Below, piece after piece: positions 1 to 6,974 of a stretch of DNA of 9,834 bases. The notes beneath the pieces were generated by a model that saw only the letters and a list, made by a program, of their open reading frames with translations, ran no database searches and had not been told where the DNA came from. How positions within the stretch are numbered: the stretch's first letter is position 1; each line of letters opens with the position of its first letter. Both the position numbers and the translations under genes were made by a program. Source of the DNA: Candidatus Kerfeldbacteria bacterium (GTDB lineage Bacteria > Patescibacteriota > Patescibacteriia > Veblenbacterales > UBA10138). Where the stretch lies: contig JACRFM010000060.1 in NCBI GenBank assembly GCA_016234305.1, positions 1 through 9,834 on the forward strand, written 5' to 3'.

Positions 1-34
1 AAATTTATAATTTAAAATTAAAAATTATTCCAAC
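1..34. repeat. A+T-rich spacer repeat, partial at window edge
   Basis: This stretch is almost pure A/T (AATTTAAAATTAAAAATTATT) and reads like the A+T-rich spacers after pgk, both gpmI genes and mutM. It lies directly upstream of the first start codon. It lacks an intact AAAAATCAAAA core, and its left part lies outside the window, so membership of the same family is an inference. Confidence 0.4.
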
Positions 35-475
35 ATGTCTCCCGAAAGTAAAGAAATAAAAATCAGTTTAGTTATAGTGGTATTAATTTTAATTGTGATT
101 GGTGTTTTTTATTATAATTATAAACAGAACAATAAACCGCCGGCCGCACTGGGTAAGGCGGCCGTAACTAATTCCGCTTCGGCCAAATCAAATCCGAAGC
201 AACTAACTGTTCGCGAAGTAGCCAAACACAATCAGCCGTCCGATTGTTTCGTAATAGTTATGAATAAAGTTTATAATGTAACGAGTTTTTTGGATTTACA
301 TTCGGGCGGGCCGGATAGAATCACGCCTTACTGCGGCGCCGACGCCACCCCAGCTTTTAATAATAAAGGCGGCGGTGAAGGGCACTCGGCCTCAGCGTTG
401 CAGCGTTTGCAAGCCTATTTAGTCGGCGGTCTAAGCAAACAATTGATTGTTAATTATGGAACAGTCAGAAATTAG
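35..475 (+). CDS. Membrane-anchored cytochrome b5-like heme-binding protein
   Basis: The protein is 146 aa. Residues about 10-27 form one hydrophobic N-terminal helix (signal anchor). A polar, Ala/Ser/Lys-rich linker (about 30-55) follows, then a cytochrome b5-like heme/steroid-binding domain (about 56-133). The domain shows the family order: LTVREVAKHN, a CFVIVMNKVYNVTSF strand region, HSGG with the first axial His (H89; most relatives have HPGG), CGADATPAF, GHS with the second axial His (H117), and a C-terminal AYLVGGL. Both heme ligands are present, so heme binding and one-electron transfer are expected; partner and direction are unknown. The domain probably faces outside the membrane. The ATG at 35 is used because it begins just before the anchor; no Shine-Dalgarno is visible. 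The 3' end overlaps the next gene by 20 nt, suggesting translational coupling. The family assignment is strong; the physiological role is not known. Confidence 0.85.
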   Translation: MSPESKEIKISLVIVVLILIVIGVFYYNYKQNNKPPAALGKAAVTNSASAKSNPKQLTVREVAKHNQPSDCFVIVMNKVYNVTSFLDLHSGGPDRITPYCGADATPAFNNKGGGEGHSASALQRLQAYLVGGLSKQLIVNYGTVRN

Positions 476-773
476 TCAACCATCTAGTCAGCAACAATGG
501 GGTTTAAGATTTTACTTGTTTGCCAAAAAAACGCATCGTTTATTAGTGGTGGTGATAGTTTTTGTTACGCTTATTATGGCTGGCACTGGCACGGTTTTAA
601 AATACCCCGAGTTAGCGAAATATTTATTTAAACTTGATTTAAACTGGGTAAGATATTTGCATAACGAGTTAAGTCCGATTTTTACTACTATCCTTATATT
701 AATGATGCTTAGCGGCTTGATAATGTATTGGTACCCATGGCATACGCGCCGCTCGGCTAAATTAAACAAATAA
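456..773 (+). CDS. Small two-helix membrane protein, possible partner of the b5 protein
   Basis: The ATG at 456 gives 105 aa; an in-frame TTG at 447 would add three residues but is less likely. The N-terminus is polar. Two transmembrane helices follow, at about 29-47 (ending in GTGTVLKYP) and about 74-93 (LSGLIMYWYPW), and the tail is basic (TRRSAKLNK). One His precedes each helix: H27 in KKTHRLL and H69 in RYLHNELS. The H-then-helix-then-SG pattern resembles PepSY-associated transmembrane proteins and other small b-type cytochrome-like membrane proteins, but the match is weak and I do not assign a family firmly. The gene overlaps the b5 gene by 20 nt and ends 4 nt before pgk. The overlap suggests a joint membrane redox or heme-related role; this is inference. 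Confidence 0.7.
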   Translation: MEQSEISQPSSQQQWGLRFYLFAKKTHRLLVVVIVFVTLIMAGTGTVLKYPELAKYLFKLDLNWVRYLHNELSPIFTTILILMMLSGLIMYWYPWHTRRSAKLNK

Positions 774-777
774 CTAT

Positions 778-1944
778 ATGGCACTTCGCACTTTGGATTC
801 AGTTAAACATCTGGCTCGCCGCACCGTCTTGGTAAGAATCGGTTGCGATGTGCCTATGCAAGTCCGCAAAATAGTTGACGATGCGCGGTTGCGGGAAATT
901 CTGCCGACAGTTCGCTACTTGGAGCGAAAGCGCGCCCGGATTATTTTAGCCGGGCACCTGGGGCGCCCGTCAGGCAAGGTAGTGCCGACTTTATCACTTA
1001 AGCCGATTGGTTATACGTTGGGTAAATTATTGCGCCACAAAGTCAAGGTTATGCCACTGGACAATCCGCATGCTATTCGTCAGGCAGCTAAGACTAATAT
1101 AGTGCTCTTGGAAAATTTGCGCTTTAATCCGGGAGAAGATAAAAATGATAGAGTTTTTGTCAAAATTTTGGCCAACTTAGCCGACCTTTATGTTAATGAG
1201 GCGTTTTCGGTTTGCCATCGCACGTCGGCTTCGATTGTCGGGGTGCCCAAGTATTTGCCGTCTTATGCCGGCTTTAATTTGGCGGCTGAAGTGGCGGCTT
1301 TGCAAAAAATTAAGCAGCGCGGTCAGCGGCCGGTAGTAGCGATTATCGGCGGAGCTAAAGTGGCTGATAAATTACCGGTGATTGCCAAACTCTTGCCTCG
1401 CGTTAAGGCGGTACTTACCGGCGGCGGCGTGGCTAACACCTTTTTAGCGGCTAAAGGTTATAAAATTGGCAGTTCTTTGGTGGATAAGAGCGTGATACCG
1501 GCGGCTAAACGTTTGTTGCGTTCGAGCAAGGGCAGAATAATTTTACCAATTGATGTGATTGTGCAAAAAACCGGTAACCGTAAAAAAACACATGATTGGT
1601 GTTTGGTTAATAAAGTAGTTGGTAAAGATAAAATAGTTGATTTAGGCACGGCCACTACCCAGCTTTACGCTTCCTTGGTTAAAGAGGCTAAGACAATTTT
1701 TTGGAGCGGGCCCTTGGGGCTGATTGAAGAACCAGTGTCGGCCCATGCTTCACTCGCCTTGGGGCGCTTAGTGTCGGCGCGGTCGCACCGTCACTCTTTT
1801 GTGCTTATCGGCGGCGGCGACACGGCTGCCTTTTTCCATAAGCATGAATTAACAGTTAGCCAGGTGTCTACGGCTGGCGGGGCTTTGTTGGACTTTTTGT
1901 CAGGCAATAATTTACCGGGTTTAAAAGCGCTGGGATATAGATAA
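778..1944 (+). CDS. pgk: Phosphoglycerate kinase, divergent
   Basis: This 388-aa protein has the full length and domain order of cytosolic phosphoglycerate kinase (1,3-bisphosphoglycerate + ADP to 3-phosphoglycerate + ATP). Conserved features are R37, GHLGRP (H60, R63), LLENLRFNPGE, YVNEAF..HR, IIGGAKVADK (K194), GGGVANTFL, LPIDV, GGGDTA (D348) and a C-terminal LPGLKAL. Several sites depart from the family. The N-terminal substrate motif, usually VRVDxNVP, reads VRIGCDVP, so the usual Asp is G22 and the usual Asn is D24. WNGP reads WSGP (S310). The catalytic glycine-rich loop STGGGAS reads STAGGAL (A366, L370). The fold is intact with no frameshift, so it is probably an expressed, sequence-divergent PGK; the consequence for activity is uncertain. 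ATG 778 starts 4 nt after the preceding stop, consistent with one operon. No Shine-Dalgarno is seen. Confidence 0.93.
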   Translation: MALRTLDSVKHLARRTVLVRIGCDVPMQVRKIVDDARLREILPTVRYLERKRARIILAGHLGRPSGKVVPTLSLKPIGYTLGKLLRHKVKVMPLDNPHAIRQAAKTNIVLLENLRFNPGEDKNDRVFVKILANLADLYVNEAFSVCHRTSASIVGVPKYLPSYAGFNLAAEVAALQKIKQRGQRPVVAIIGGAKVADKLPVIAKLLPRVKAVLTGGGVANTFLAAKGYKIGSSLVDKSVIPAAKRLLRSSKGRIILPIDVIVQKTGNRKKTHDWCLVNKVVGKDKIVDLGTATTQLYASLVKEAKTIFWSGPLGLIEEPVSAHASLALGRLVSARSHRHSFVLIGGGDTAAFFHKHELTVSQVSTAGGALLDFLSGNNLPGLKALGYR

Positions 1945-2026
1945 TTTAAAATTGAAAAATCAAAAATTAAAATGAAAACCGTAGAATTATATTTTTGCAT
2001 TTTGATATTTAAATTTTAAATTTCTT
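1945..2026. repeat. A+T-rich inverted-repeat spacer, pgk-eno junction
   Basis: The 82-bp spacer has an imperfect inverted repeat. The left arm contains AAAAATCAAAA at 1955-1965, 10 nt after the pgk stop. The right arm contains TTTTGAT at 2000-2006, ending 20 nt before the enolase ATG. The outer parts (TTTAAAATT and AATTTTAAA) are also complementary. It could fold as a long weak A/U hairpin in RNA. It belongs to the same family as 5125-5393, 6975-7055 and 7917-8012. Function is unknown: it may be terminator-like, an RNA processing site or a dispersed repeat. Confidence 0.75.
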
Positions 2027-3298
2027 ATGTCCATCACTATTAAAGATATTACAGCGCGGGAAATATTGGATTCACGCGGCGACCCCACGGTTGAGGTTAC
2101 GGCCATGGCTTCAAACGGCGCGGCAGCTACGGCGTCAGTGCCGTCGGGCGCTTCTACCGGCATTCATGAGGCTCATGAATTGCGTGACGGCGATAAGAAT
2201 CGCTATGAAGGTAAGGGCGTATTACAAGCGGTGGCTCATATTGAGTCGGAAATCAAACAAACCTTGATAGGTATGCAAGTAACCAATCAGAGTATAATTG
2301 ACCAGCGGATGATTGAGCTTGACGGTACAACCACTAAGCATAGTTTGGGAGCCAATGCCATCTTAGGAGTATCACTGGCGGTGGCCAGGCTGGGCGCTTT
2401 AGTCAACAATCTGCCTTTGTACAGTTATCTGCGGCAGGTTTTTAGTTTGCCGCTGCCGGCCAAGCCGCTGCCCTTGCCGATGATGAATATCTTGAATGGC
2501 GGCCGCCACGCTTCCAATGATTTAGATATACAGGAATTCATAATTATTCCGCACCTCGGGGTTAAGGCTGACTTGAGTCTAAAGGACAGTATCAGAGTCG
2601 GTTCGGAAATTTTTCATGAGCTAGGCAGGGTACTGCACCAAAAAAAATTTTCTACCGATGTCGGCAATGAAGGCGGTTACGCGCCGAGTCTTAAGAACAA
2701 CGAGCAGGCACTTGGCCTTATAATTGCGGCCGTTAAACAGTCGGGCTACAGTCTAGCTAAGGACGTGGATTTGGGTTTGGACGTGGCGGCTTCGGAATTT
2801 TATAAATCCGGCAAATATCATTTTGAAGGTAAAGATTTGTCGGTCAATGAGTTAATAAAAATTTATCAATCCTGGCAGGATAATTATCAACTGTTTTCTA
2901 TTGAAGATGGTTTAGCCGAGGATGATTGGCAAGGCTGGCATCAACTGACTGAAGATTTGGGCAACCAGGTATTGCTGGTGGGTGATGATTTATTTGTCAC
3001 CAATAAAGAGCGTTTGGCTTTGGGCGCGGAATTCAAGGCGGCTAACGCTATTTTAATAAAACCTAATCAAATTGGCAGTTTGAGCGAAACAGTGGCCTGC
3101 GTTTTGGCGGCCAGGCGGTATAATTATAAAGTTGTGGTGTCGCACCGTTCGGGCGAAACCATGGATACTTTTATTGTTGATTTGGCCGTAGCCGTGGGGG
3201 CTGATTATTTAAAAGCCGGTTCTACTTCGCGCGGCGAAAGAGTGGCCAAATACAACCGGTTGATGGAGATAGAAGCGGAGAGGAAGAGTAGTGCCTAA
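2027..3298 (+). CDS. eno: Enolase
   Basis: Enolase converts 2-phosphoglycerate to phosphoenolpyruvate in the cytoplasm. The 423-aa length is normal for the family. Motifs in order: AREILDSRGDPTVEV, the mobile loop PSGASTG (residues 39-45), MNILNGGRHASNDLDIQEF, VGNEGGYAP with the catalytic acid E215, LDVAASEFY (metal ligand D252), SIEDGLAEDDW (E293), GDDLFVTN (D320), LIKPNQ with the catalytic base K345, SHRSGET, and YLKAGSTSRGERVAKYN with K396. All catalytic and Mg2+-binding residues are present. Small deviations are NEGG for DEGG, GGRHAS for GGAHAD, and STGIHEA for STGEHEA. The ATG at 2027 gives a family-typical N-terminus; no Shine-Dalgarno lies upstream. It sits between pgk and the phosphoglycerate mutases, completing lower glycolysis up to phosphoenolpyruvate. 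Confidence 0.97.
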   Translation: MSITIKDITAREILDSRGDPTVEVTAMASNGAAATASVPSGASTGIHEAHELRDGDKNRYEGKGVLQAVAHIESEIKQTLIGMQVTNQSIIDQRMIELDGTTTKHSLGANAILGVSLAVARLGALVNNLPLYSYLRQVFSLPLPAKPLPLPMMNILNGGRHASNDLDIQEFIIIPHLGVKADLSLKDSIRVGSEIFHELGRVLHQKKFSTDVGNEGGYAPSLKNNEQALGLIIAAVKQSGYSLAKDVDLGLDVAASEFYKSGKYHFEGKDLSVNELIKIYQSWQDNYQLFSIEDGLAEDDWQGWHQLTEDLGNQVLLVGDDLFVTNKERLALGAEFKAANAILIKPNQIGSLSETVACVLAARRYNYKVVVSHRSGETMDTFIVDLAVAVGADYLKAGSTSRGERVAKYNRLMEIEAERKSSA

Positions 3299-3328
3299 AT
3301 CCTAATTCCTAATTCCTAATTTCTAATT
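3294..3328 (+). repeat. Tandem heptamer repeat (5 units) overlapping the eno stop
   Basis: Five consecutive 7-nt units are readable: CCTAAAT, CCTAATT, CCTAATT, CCTAATT, TCTAATT. The three middle units are identical (3301-3321). The first unit contains the TAA stop of enolase (3296-3298), so the array begins inside the coding end. Such arrays can vary in copy number by slippage. Confidence 0.8.
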
Positions 3329-3546
3329 AATAATTAATAACCAATTCCATAGATAAATCTCAAATCTTAAACTCTAAATCCTAAATAAATCCCAATTTCT
3401 AAATATAGATTCCATATCTTTTTGTGAATTGGGGATTGGGCATTATTTGGTTATTAAGATTTAGGTTTTAGAATTTAATTAGGTATTAGATCAATTAAAA
3501 CAATTAGAAATTCTAACTATCCTTAATCCTAGCCTCTAATTTAATT
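3299..3546. repeat. Repeat-filled eno-gpmI spacer (CCTAAAT-type inverted repeat)
   Basis: This 248-bp gene-free stretch starts with the heptamer array. It then holds AATCTTAAACTCTAAATCC and TAAATCCCAATTTCT (about 3363-3400), followed after a short centre by imperfectly complementary blocks (AATTGGGGATTGGG, ATTATTTGG, AAGATTTAGGTTTTAG; about 3427-3472). The arrangement is a long imperfect inverted repeat. It uses a different sequence family from the AAAAATCAAAA spacers. No ORF, convincing promoter or Shine-Dalgarno is visible before the ATG at 3547. Confidence 0.6.
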
Positions 3547-5124
3547 ATGTCTGTTAAAACTAAACCCGCTTGCCTGCCTTTTGTTTTAGCTATTATTGAT
3601 GGCTGGGGAGTAGCGCCAAAAGTGCGCAGCGATGACCCAACAATCAAGGCTAGTATGCCTTTTACGCGCGAGTTGTTTAAAAATTATCCGCACGCCCTGC
3701 TCGGGGCGCACGGTTCTCAAGTTGGCCTGCCGCCGCGTCAGGACGGCAATTCCGAGGCCGGGCATTTGAATTTGGGCGCTGGCCGGATAGTTTATCAAGA
3801 CGCGGTGACTATCTCTAATCATATAAAAGCCGGCAGTTTTTTTCGTAATCCGGCCTTGCTCACGGCCATTAAACATGTTAAAAAAAATCATTCCCGTTTA
3901 CATTTAATGGGATTATTGTCCAATTATAACAGCGGCCATTCGTCACCCGACCATGTTATAGCACTGCTAAAATTCTGTTATCGCCAGGGTGTTCGTCATG
4001 TCTTGCTGCATTTTTTTACCGATGGCCGCGATTCGCCGCGCTATGATGCTATTAAATTTGTGACGGAAATTAAAAAACATTTTAAAAATCATGAGCAAAT
4101 CGCTTCTATCTGCGGACGTTTTTACGCTATGGACAGAAAGAAATATTGGCCCAATACTGAACGAGCTTACCGCTTACTTACTGAAGGCGTTGGTTTAACT
4201 GATAGTTCGGCGGAAAAAGCCATTCGTCATGCTTACAACCGCGGTGAAACGGATGAGTTTATCAGCCCGACTGCCATAGTTGATAAGCATAATAAGCCGG
4301 TGGGCGCTATGAAAGATAATGACGCAGTTATATTTTTTAATCTCAGGTCTGACCGGGCTCGTCAGTTAACTAAGCCGTTTGTACAGTCCAGGTTTGAACA
4401 GGTGAACGCTCAGGCCTTTCACCGCCGCCGTCTTTTAAAAAATTTGTGCTTTGTGGCTCTGACTGATTTTGGGCCTGATTTGGGCAATATGCTGACGGCT
4501 TATAAAAGTCAGGATATCAAATCAACTTTGCCTTTTAGTCTGCGCGGTTTAAAACAATTATATGTGGCGGAGAGCGAGAAATTCGCCCATATCACTTATT
4601 TCTTTAACGGCGGTTATGACCACGCGGTGGCTGGTGAAGACAAGGTAATGATACCGTCGCCCCAAGTTGCTTCTTATGACAAAACGCCGGCGATGTCAGC
4701 TCGGGCTATTACAGAGGTGGTGTTAAAGGCGCTGCGTGAACGAAAGTACGATTTTATAGCTTTGAATTTTGCCAATCTTGATATGGTGGGTCACTCGGGC
4801 AATTTTAAAGCTTGCGTTAAGGCTTGCGCGGTAGTTGATGAATGTTTAGGCAAAATCGGTCGGGCGGTTTATCATCTGAAGGGCGGTTTTTTGATTACGG
4901 CTGACCACGGCAATATTGAAGAAACTAAAAATGACCTGACCGGTGAGGTTGATACCGAGCATTCGGTTAATCCGGTGCCTTGTTTATTTTACCAGCCGGC
5001 CTTTAAAGGCAAATCTTTTGTCAGGCGAACCGGAATTTTGGGAGATGTGGCGCCGACGATTCTTGACCTGCTCCACATCAATCAACCCAAGTTAATGACA
5101 CGGCGGAGTTTGTTTAAGCGATGA
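3547..5124 (+). CDS. gpmI: 2,3-bisphosphoglycerate-independent phosphoglycerate mutase, copy 1 (divergent subtype)
   Basis: This 525-aa protein interconverts 3- and 2-phosphoglycerate through a phosphoserine intermediate on a two-metal alkaline-phosphatase-like site. Visible motifs are IDGWG (metal ligand D18), GNSEAGHLNLGAG (nucleophile S69), a substrate-domain His (H131), TDGRDSP (D159-D162), GRFYAMDR (R191, R197), FNLRSDRARQ, AESEKFAHITYFFNGG, NFANLDMVGH (D412, H416), TADHGN (D453, H454) and EHSVNPVP (H472). The metal site and nucleophile look complete. It differs from the classic form: GNSEAGH replaces GNSEVGH, and the segment usually reading LVSDGGVHSH is LLSNYNSGHSS, one residue longer. 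It is followed 269 bp later by a second full-length mutase with classic motifs, so the two are old paralogues or one was acquired. ATG 3547 places DGWG at the usual distance; no Shine-Dalgarno is seen. Confidence 0.93.
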   Translation: MSVKTKPACLPFVLAIIDGWGVAPKVRSDDPTIKASMPFTRELFKNYPHALLGAHGSQVGLPPRQDGNSEAGHLNLGAGRIVYQDAVTISNHIKAGSFFRNPALLTAIKHVKKNHSRLHLMGLLSNYNSGHSSPDHVIALLKFCYRQGVRHVLLHFFTDGRDSPRYDAIKFVTEIKKHFKNHEQIASICGRFYAMDRKKYWPNTERAYRLLTEGVGLTDSSAEKAIRHAYNRGETDEFISPTAIVDKHNKPVGAMKDNDAVIFFNLRSDRARQLTKPFVQSRFEQVNAQAFHRRRLLKNLCFVALTDFGPDLGNMLTAYKSQDIKSTLPFSLRGLKQLYVAESEKFAHITYFFNGGYDHAVAGEDKVMIPSPQVASYDKTPAMSARAITEVVLKALRERKYDFIALNFANLDMVGHSGNFKACVKACAVVDECLGKIGRAVYHLKGGFLITADHGNIEETKNDLTGEVDTEHSVNPVPCLFYQPAFKGKSFVRRTGILGDVAPTILDLLHINQPKLMTRRSLFKR

Positions 5125-5210
5125 TAGAAAATTTAAAATTTAAAAATCAAAAGTTAAAATGACAATGCAAAATATAAAAATGATAAAGAACAAATCCCGA
5201 ATTTTAAATC

Positions 5211-5230
5211 CCTGCCTACCGACAGGCTAG
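5211..5230. repeat. GC-rich short hairpin (degenerate CCTGCC...GGCAGG type)
   Basis: CCTGCCTACCGACAGGCTAG can pair GCCT with AGGC (or CCTG with CAGG) around a small loop. It stands out as GC-rich inside an A+T-rich spacer. It resembles a worn copy of the CCTGCC/GGCAGG-type palindromes I associate with Parcubacteria-like genomes; that link is from memory and uncertain. Confidence 0.45.
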
Positions 5231-5250
5231 TAACTTCCGCCATAGGCCGA

Positions 5251-5265
5251 CCCGCCTTTGGCGGG
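5251..5265. repeat. CCCGCC-TTT-GGCGGG palindrome
   Basis: A perfect 6-bp GC stem with a TTT loop (arms 5251-5256 and 5260-5265) is followed by AAATAATCC. There is no T-tract after the stem on the + strand, so it is not a standard intrinsic terminator. It is likely a member of a dispersed GC palindrome family. Confidence 0.7.
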
Positions 5266-5276
5266 AAATAATCCCC

Positions 5277-5314
5277 AAATCCTAAATTTGAGAATTGGAA
5301 TTTATTTAGGATTT
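5277..5314. repeat. Perfect 11-bp inverted repeat, AAATCCTAAAT / ATTTAGGATTT
   Basis: The arms at 5277-5287 and 5304-5314 are exactly complementary, separated by 16 nt. The arm sequence matches the CCTAAAT spacer family seen after eno (AAATCCTAAAT occurs around 3377-3387), so the same element type is present twice in the window. Confidence 0.75.
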
Positions 5315-5393
5315 TATGCATTCATTTTCCATTTTGATTTTTACATTTTTCATTGTTCTATCTCTTCACTCTTAGCCTTACTCTTACTAATTC

Positions 5394-6974
5394 ATGTCTA
5401 ACGTACGGCTCAAACCGATAGTTTTAGTTATCTTAGACGGTTGGGGCGTGGCTCCGGCTTCGCCTGGTAACGCTATTGCTTTGGCTCATAAACCAGTTTG
5501 GGACAGTTTGATTGCCAATTACCCTACTTGTACGCTGCAGGCGGCTGGTGAAGCCGTGGGATTACCTTGGGGCGAAATGGGTAACAGCGAAGTGGGGCAC
5601 TTGAATTTAGGCGCTGGTAAAATAGTTTATCAGGATTTACCGCGGGTTAATAAGGCCATAATAGACGGTTCTTTTTTTACCAATGCCAAACTCGTCGCCG
5701 CGGCCAAAATGGCTCGGGAGCGGAACAGCCGCCTGCACCTCATTGGTTTGGTCAGTTCGGGCGGCGTTCATAGTTCCATTGACCACCTGTATGCTTTACT
5801 GGATTTAGCCAGGCAAGTCGGTTTACCCCAGGTTTATATCCACGCCATTTTAGATGGCCGTGATACGGCTTTCAATACCGCCGGTGGTTATATTAAAGAC
5901 TTGGAAGTTAAGTTGAAAAAATTGAAGTTCGGCCAGATTGCCACTGTCTGCGGCCGGTTTTACGCCATGGACCGTGATAATCACTGGGACAGGATTAAAG
6001 CGGCTTACGAGGCTATGGTCAATGGTATTGGCAAGCCAGCTACCAGTCCAGTGGATGCGATAAAGGCTTCATATGAAGCCCGCGTGTTTGATGAGGAGCT
6101 GGTTCCCACGGTTATTAATGATTCAGCGGGCCAGCCGCGCGCCACTATCAGTGACCAGGACGTAGTGATACTTTTTAATTTTCGCGCCGACCGTATGCGC
6201 CAACTGACTCGCGCTTTGGTTGTGCCTGATTTTGCCAAATTTACCGTTAAGACTTGGCCGCAACTGCAGGTTGTTACTATGACTGAGTATGATAAAAATC
6301 TACCAGTGGAGGTGGCCTTTCCTCCCGAGGCCATTGCTTATCCTTTGGCCCGGGTAGTAGCTGACGCCGGCCTAAAACAATTGCACCTGGCTGAAACCGA
6401 AAAGTACGCTCATGTCACTTATTTTTTTAACGGCGGCCACGAGCAGCCCTATCCGGGGGAGGACCATGTTTTAGTGCCATCACCGGTAGTTCCCTCCTAT
6501 GAACAAAAGCCGGAAATGTCGGCGCGTGGCCTGACGGACAGGTTTTTGCAGGAAGTACGAACGGGCAAGTACGATTTTGTGTTAATGAATTTTGCCAACG
6601 CTGATATGGTTGCACATACTGGAAATTTACCGGCCACCGTAAAGGCCGTTGAATTTTTGGATCAATGTTTAGGAGAGATTGTGGCTTCCACTTTGGAATT
6701 TGGCGGTATGGTTTTGCTGACAGCCGACCATGGCAATGCTGAGGGCTTAGTTAATCACCAGACCGGCGAAATTGACAAGGAACATTCCAATTTGCCTGTG
6801 CCTTTTTTAATGATTAGCCGCGATTTGGAACATAAGGCTATCAGCGGCTTACCCCAAGTGAGCGATTTAAGCCAATTAGCTCCCTCCGGTGTGCTCGCTG
6901 ATGTGGCCCCGACTATATTAAAAGTTATGGGACTGCCTAAACCAGTGGAGATGACTGGGCAAAGCCTGTTATAA
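5394..6974 (+). CDS. gpmI: 2,3-bisphosphoglycerate-independent phosphoglycerate mutase, copy 2 (classic type)
   Basis: This 526-aa protein catalyses the same 3-/2-phosphoglycerate isomerisation as the preceding gene. Motifs are LDGWGVAP (D15), GEMGNSEVGHLNLGAG (nucleophile S65), HLIGLVSSGGVHSS (H126; SDGGVHSH in most relatives), ILDGRDT, GRFYAMDRDNHW, FNFRADRMRQ, AETEKYAHVTYFFNGG, NFANADMVAH (D404, H408), TADHGNAE (D445, H446) and EHSNLPVP (H464). All metal ligands and the nucleophile are present, and the length is normal. Compared with copy 1 it keeps the classic GNSEVGH and GGVHS segments, so it is the better candidate for the housekeeping enzyme. The two proteins are diverged throughout, not a recent duplication. 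The ATG at 5394 has no Shine-Dalgarno; the region upstream is pyrimidine-rich. Confidence 0.95.
   Translation: MSNVRLKPIVLVILDGWGVAPASPGNAIALAHKPVWDSLIANYPTCTLQAAGEAVGLPWGEMGNSEVGHLNLGAGKIVYQDLPRVNKAIIDGSFFTNAKLVAAAKMARERNSRLHLIGLVSSGGVHSSIDHLYALLDLARQVGLPQVYIHAILDGRDTAFNTAGGYIKDLEVKLKKLKFGQIATVCGRFYAMDRDNHWDRIKAAYEAMVNGIGKPATSPVDAIKASYEARVFDEELVPTVINDSAGQPRATISDQDVVILFNFRADRMRQLTRALVVPDFAKFTVKTWPQLQVVTMTEYDKNLPVEVAFPPEAIAYPLARVVADAGLKQLHLAETEKYAHVTYFFNGGHEQPYPGEDHVLVPSPVVPSYEQKPEMSARGLTDRFLQEVRTGKYDFVLMNFANADMVAHTGNLPATVKAVEFLDQCLGEIVASTLEFGGMVLLTADHGNAEGLVNHQTGEIDKEHSNLPVPFLMISRDLEHKAISGLPQVSDLSQLAPSGVLADVAPTILKVMGLPKPVEMTGQSLL

Larger units (their letters stand above)
5125..5393. repeat. 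Mosaic spacer between the two gpmI genes
   Basis: This is a 269-bp gene-free region with nested repeats. The outer arms are of the A+T-rich family: AAAAATCAAAA at 5142-5152, 17 nt after the stop, and its exact reverse complement TTTTGATTTTT at 5332-5342. Inside lie two GC-rich palindromes (5211-5230, 5251-5265) and a CCTAAAT-type inverted repeat (5277-5314). The final part (about 5360-5393) is pyrimidine-rich (CTCTTCACTCTTAGCC) and carries no Shine-Dalgarno. The layout suggests repeats inserted into an older spacer. Confidence 0.7.

Noticed and set aside
447..455. TTG start for the small membrane protein
   Set aside because: An ATG lies three codons downstream at 456, and neither site has a Shine-Dalgarno; the ATG is the simpler choice.
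3294..3328. CRISPR-like or microsatellite array of functional spacers
   Set aside because: The units are 7 nt with no spacers; it is a simple tandem heptamer.
6427..6615. Minus-strand ORF of 62 codons inside the second gpmI
   Set aside because: It lies fully antisense to a strongly conserved gene and encodes nothing recognisable; it is a shadow. The same applies to the antisense ORFs at 1458-1655, 3586-3891, 6005-6334 and 8071-8373.
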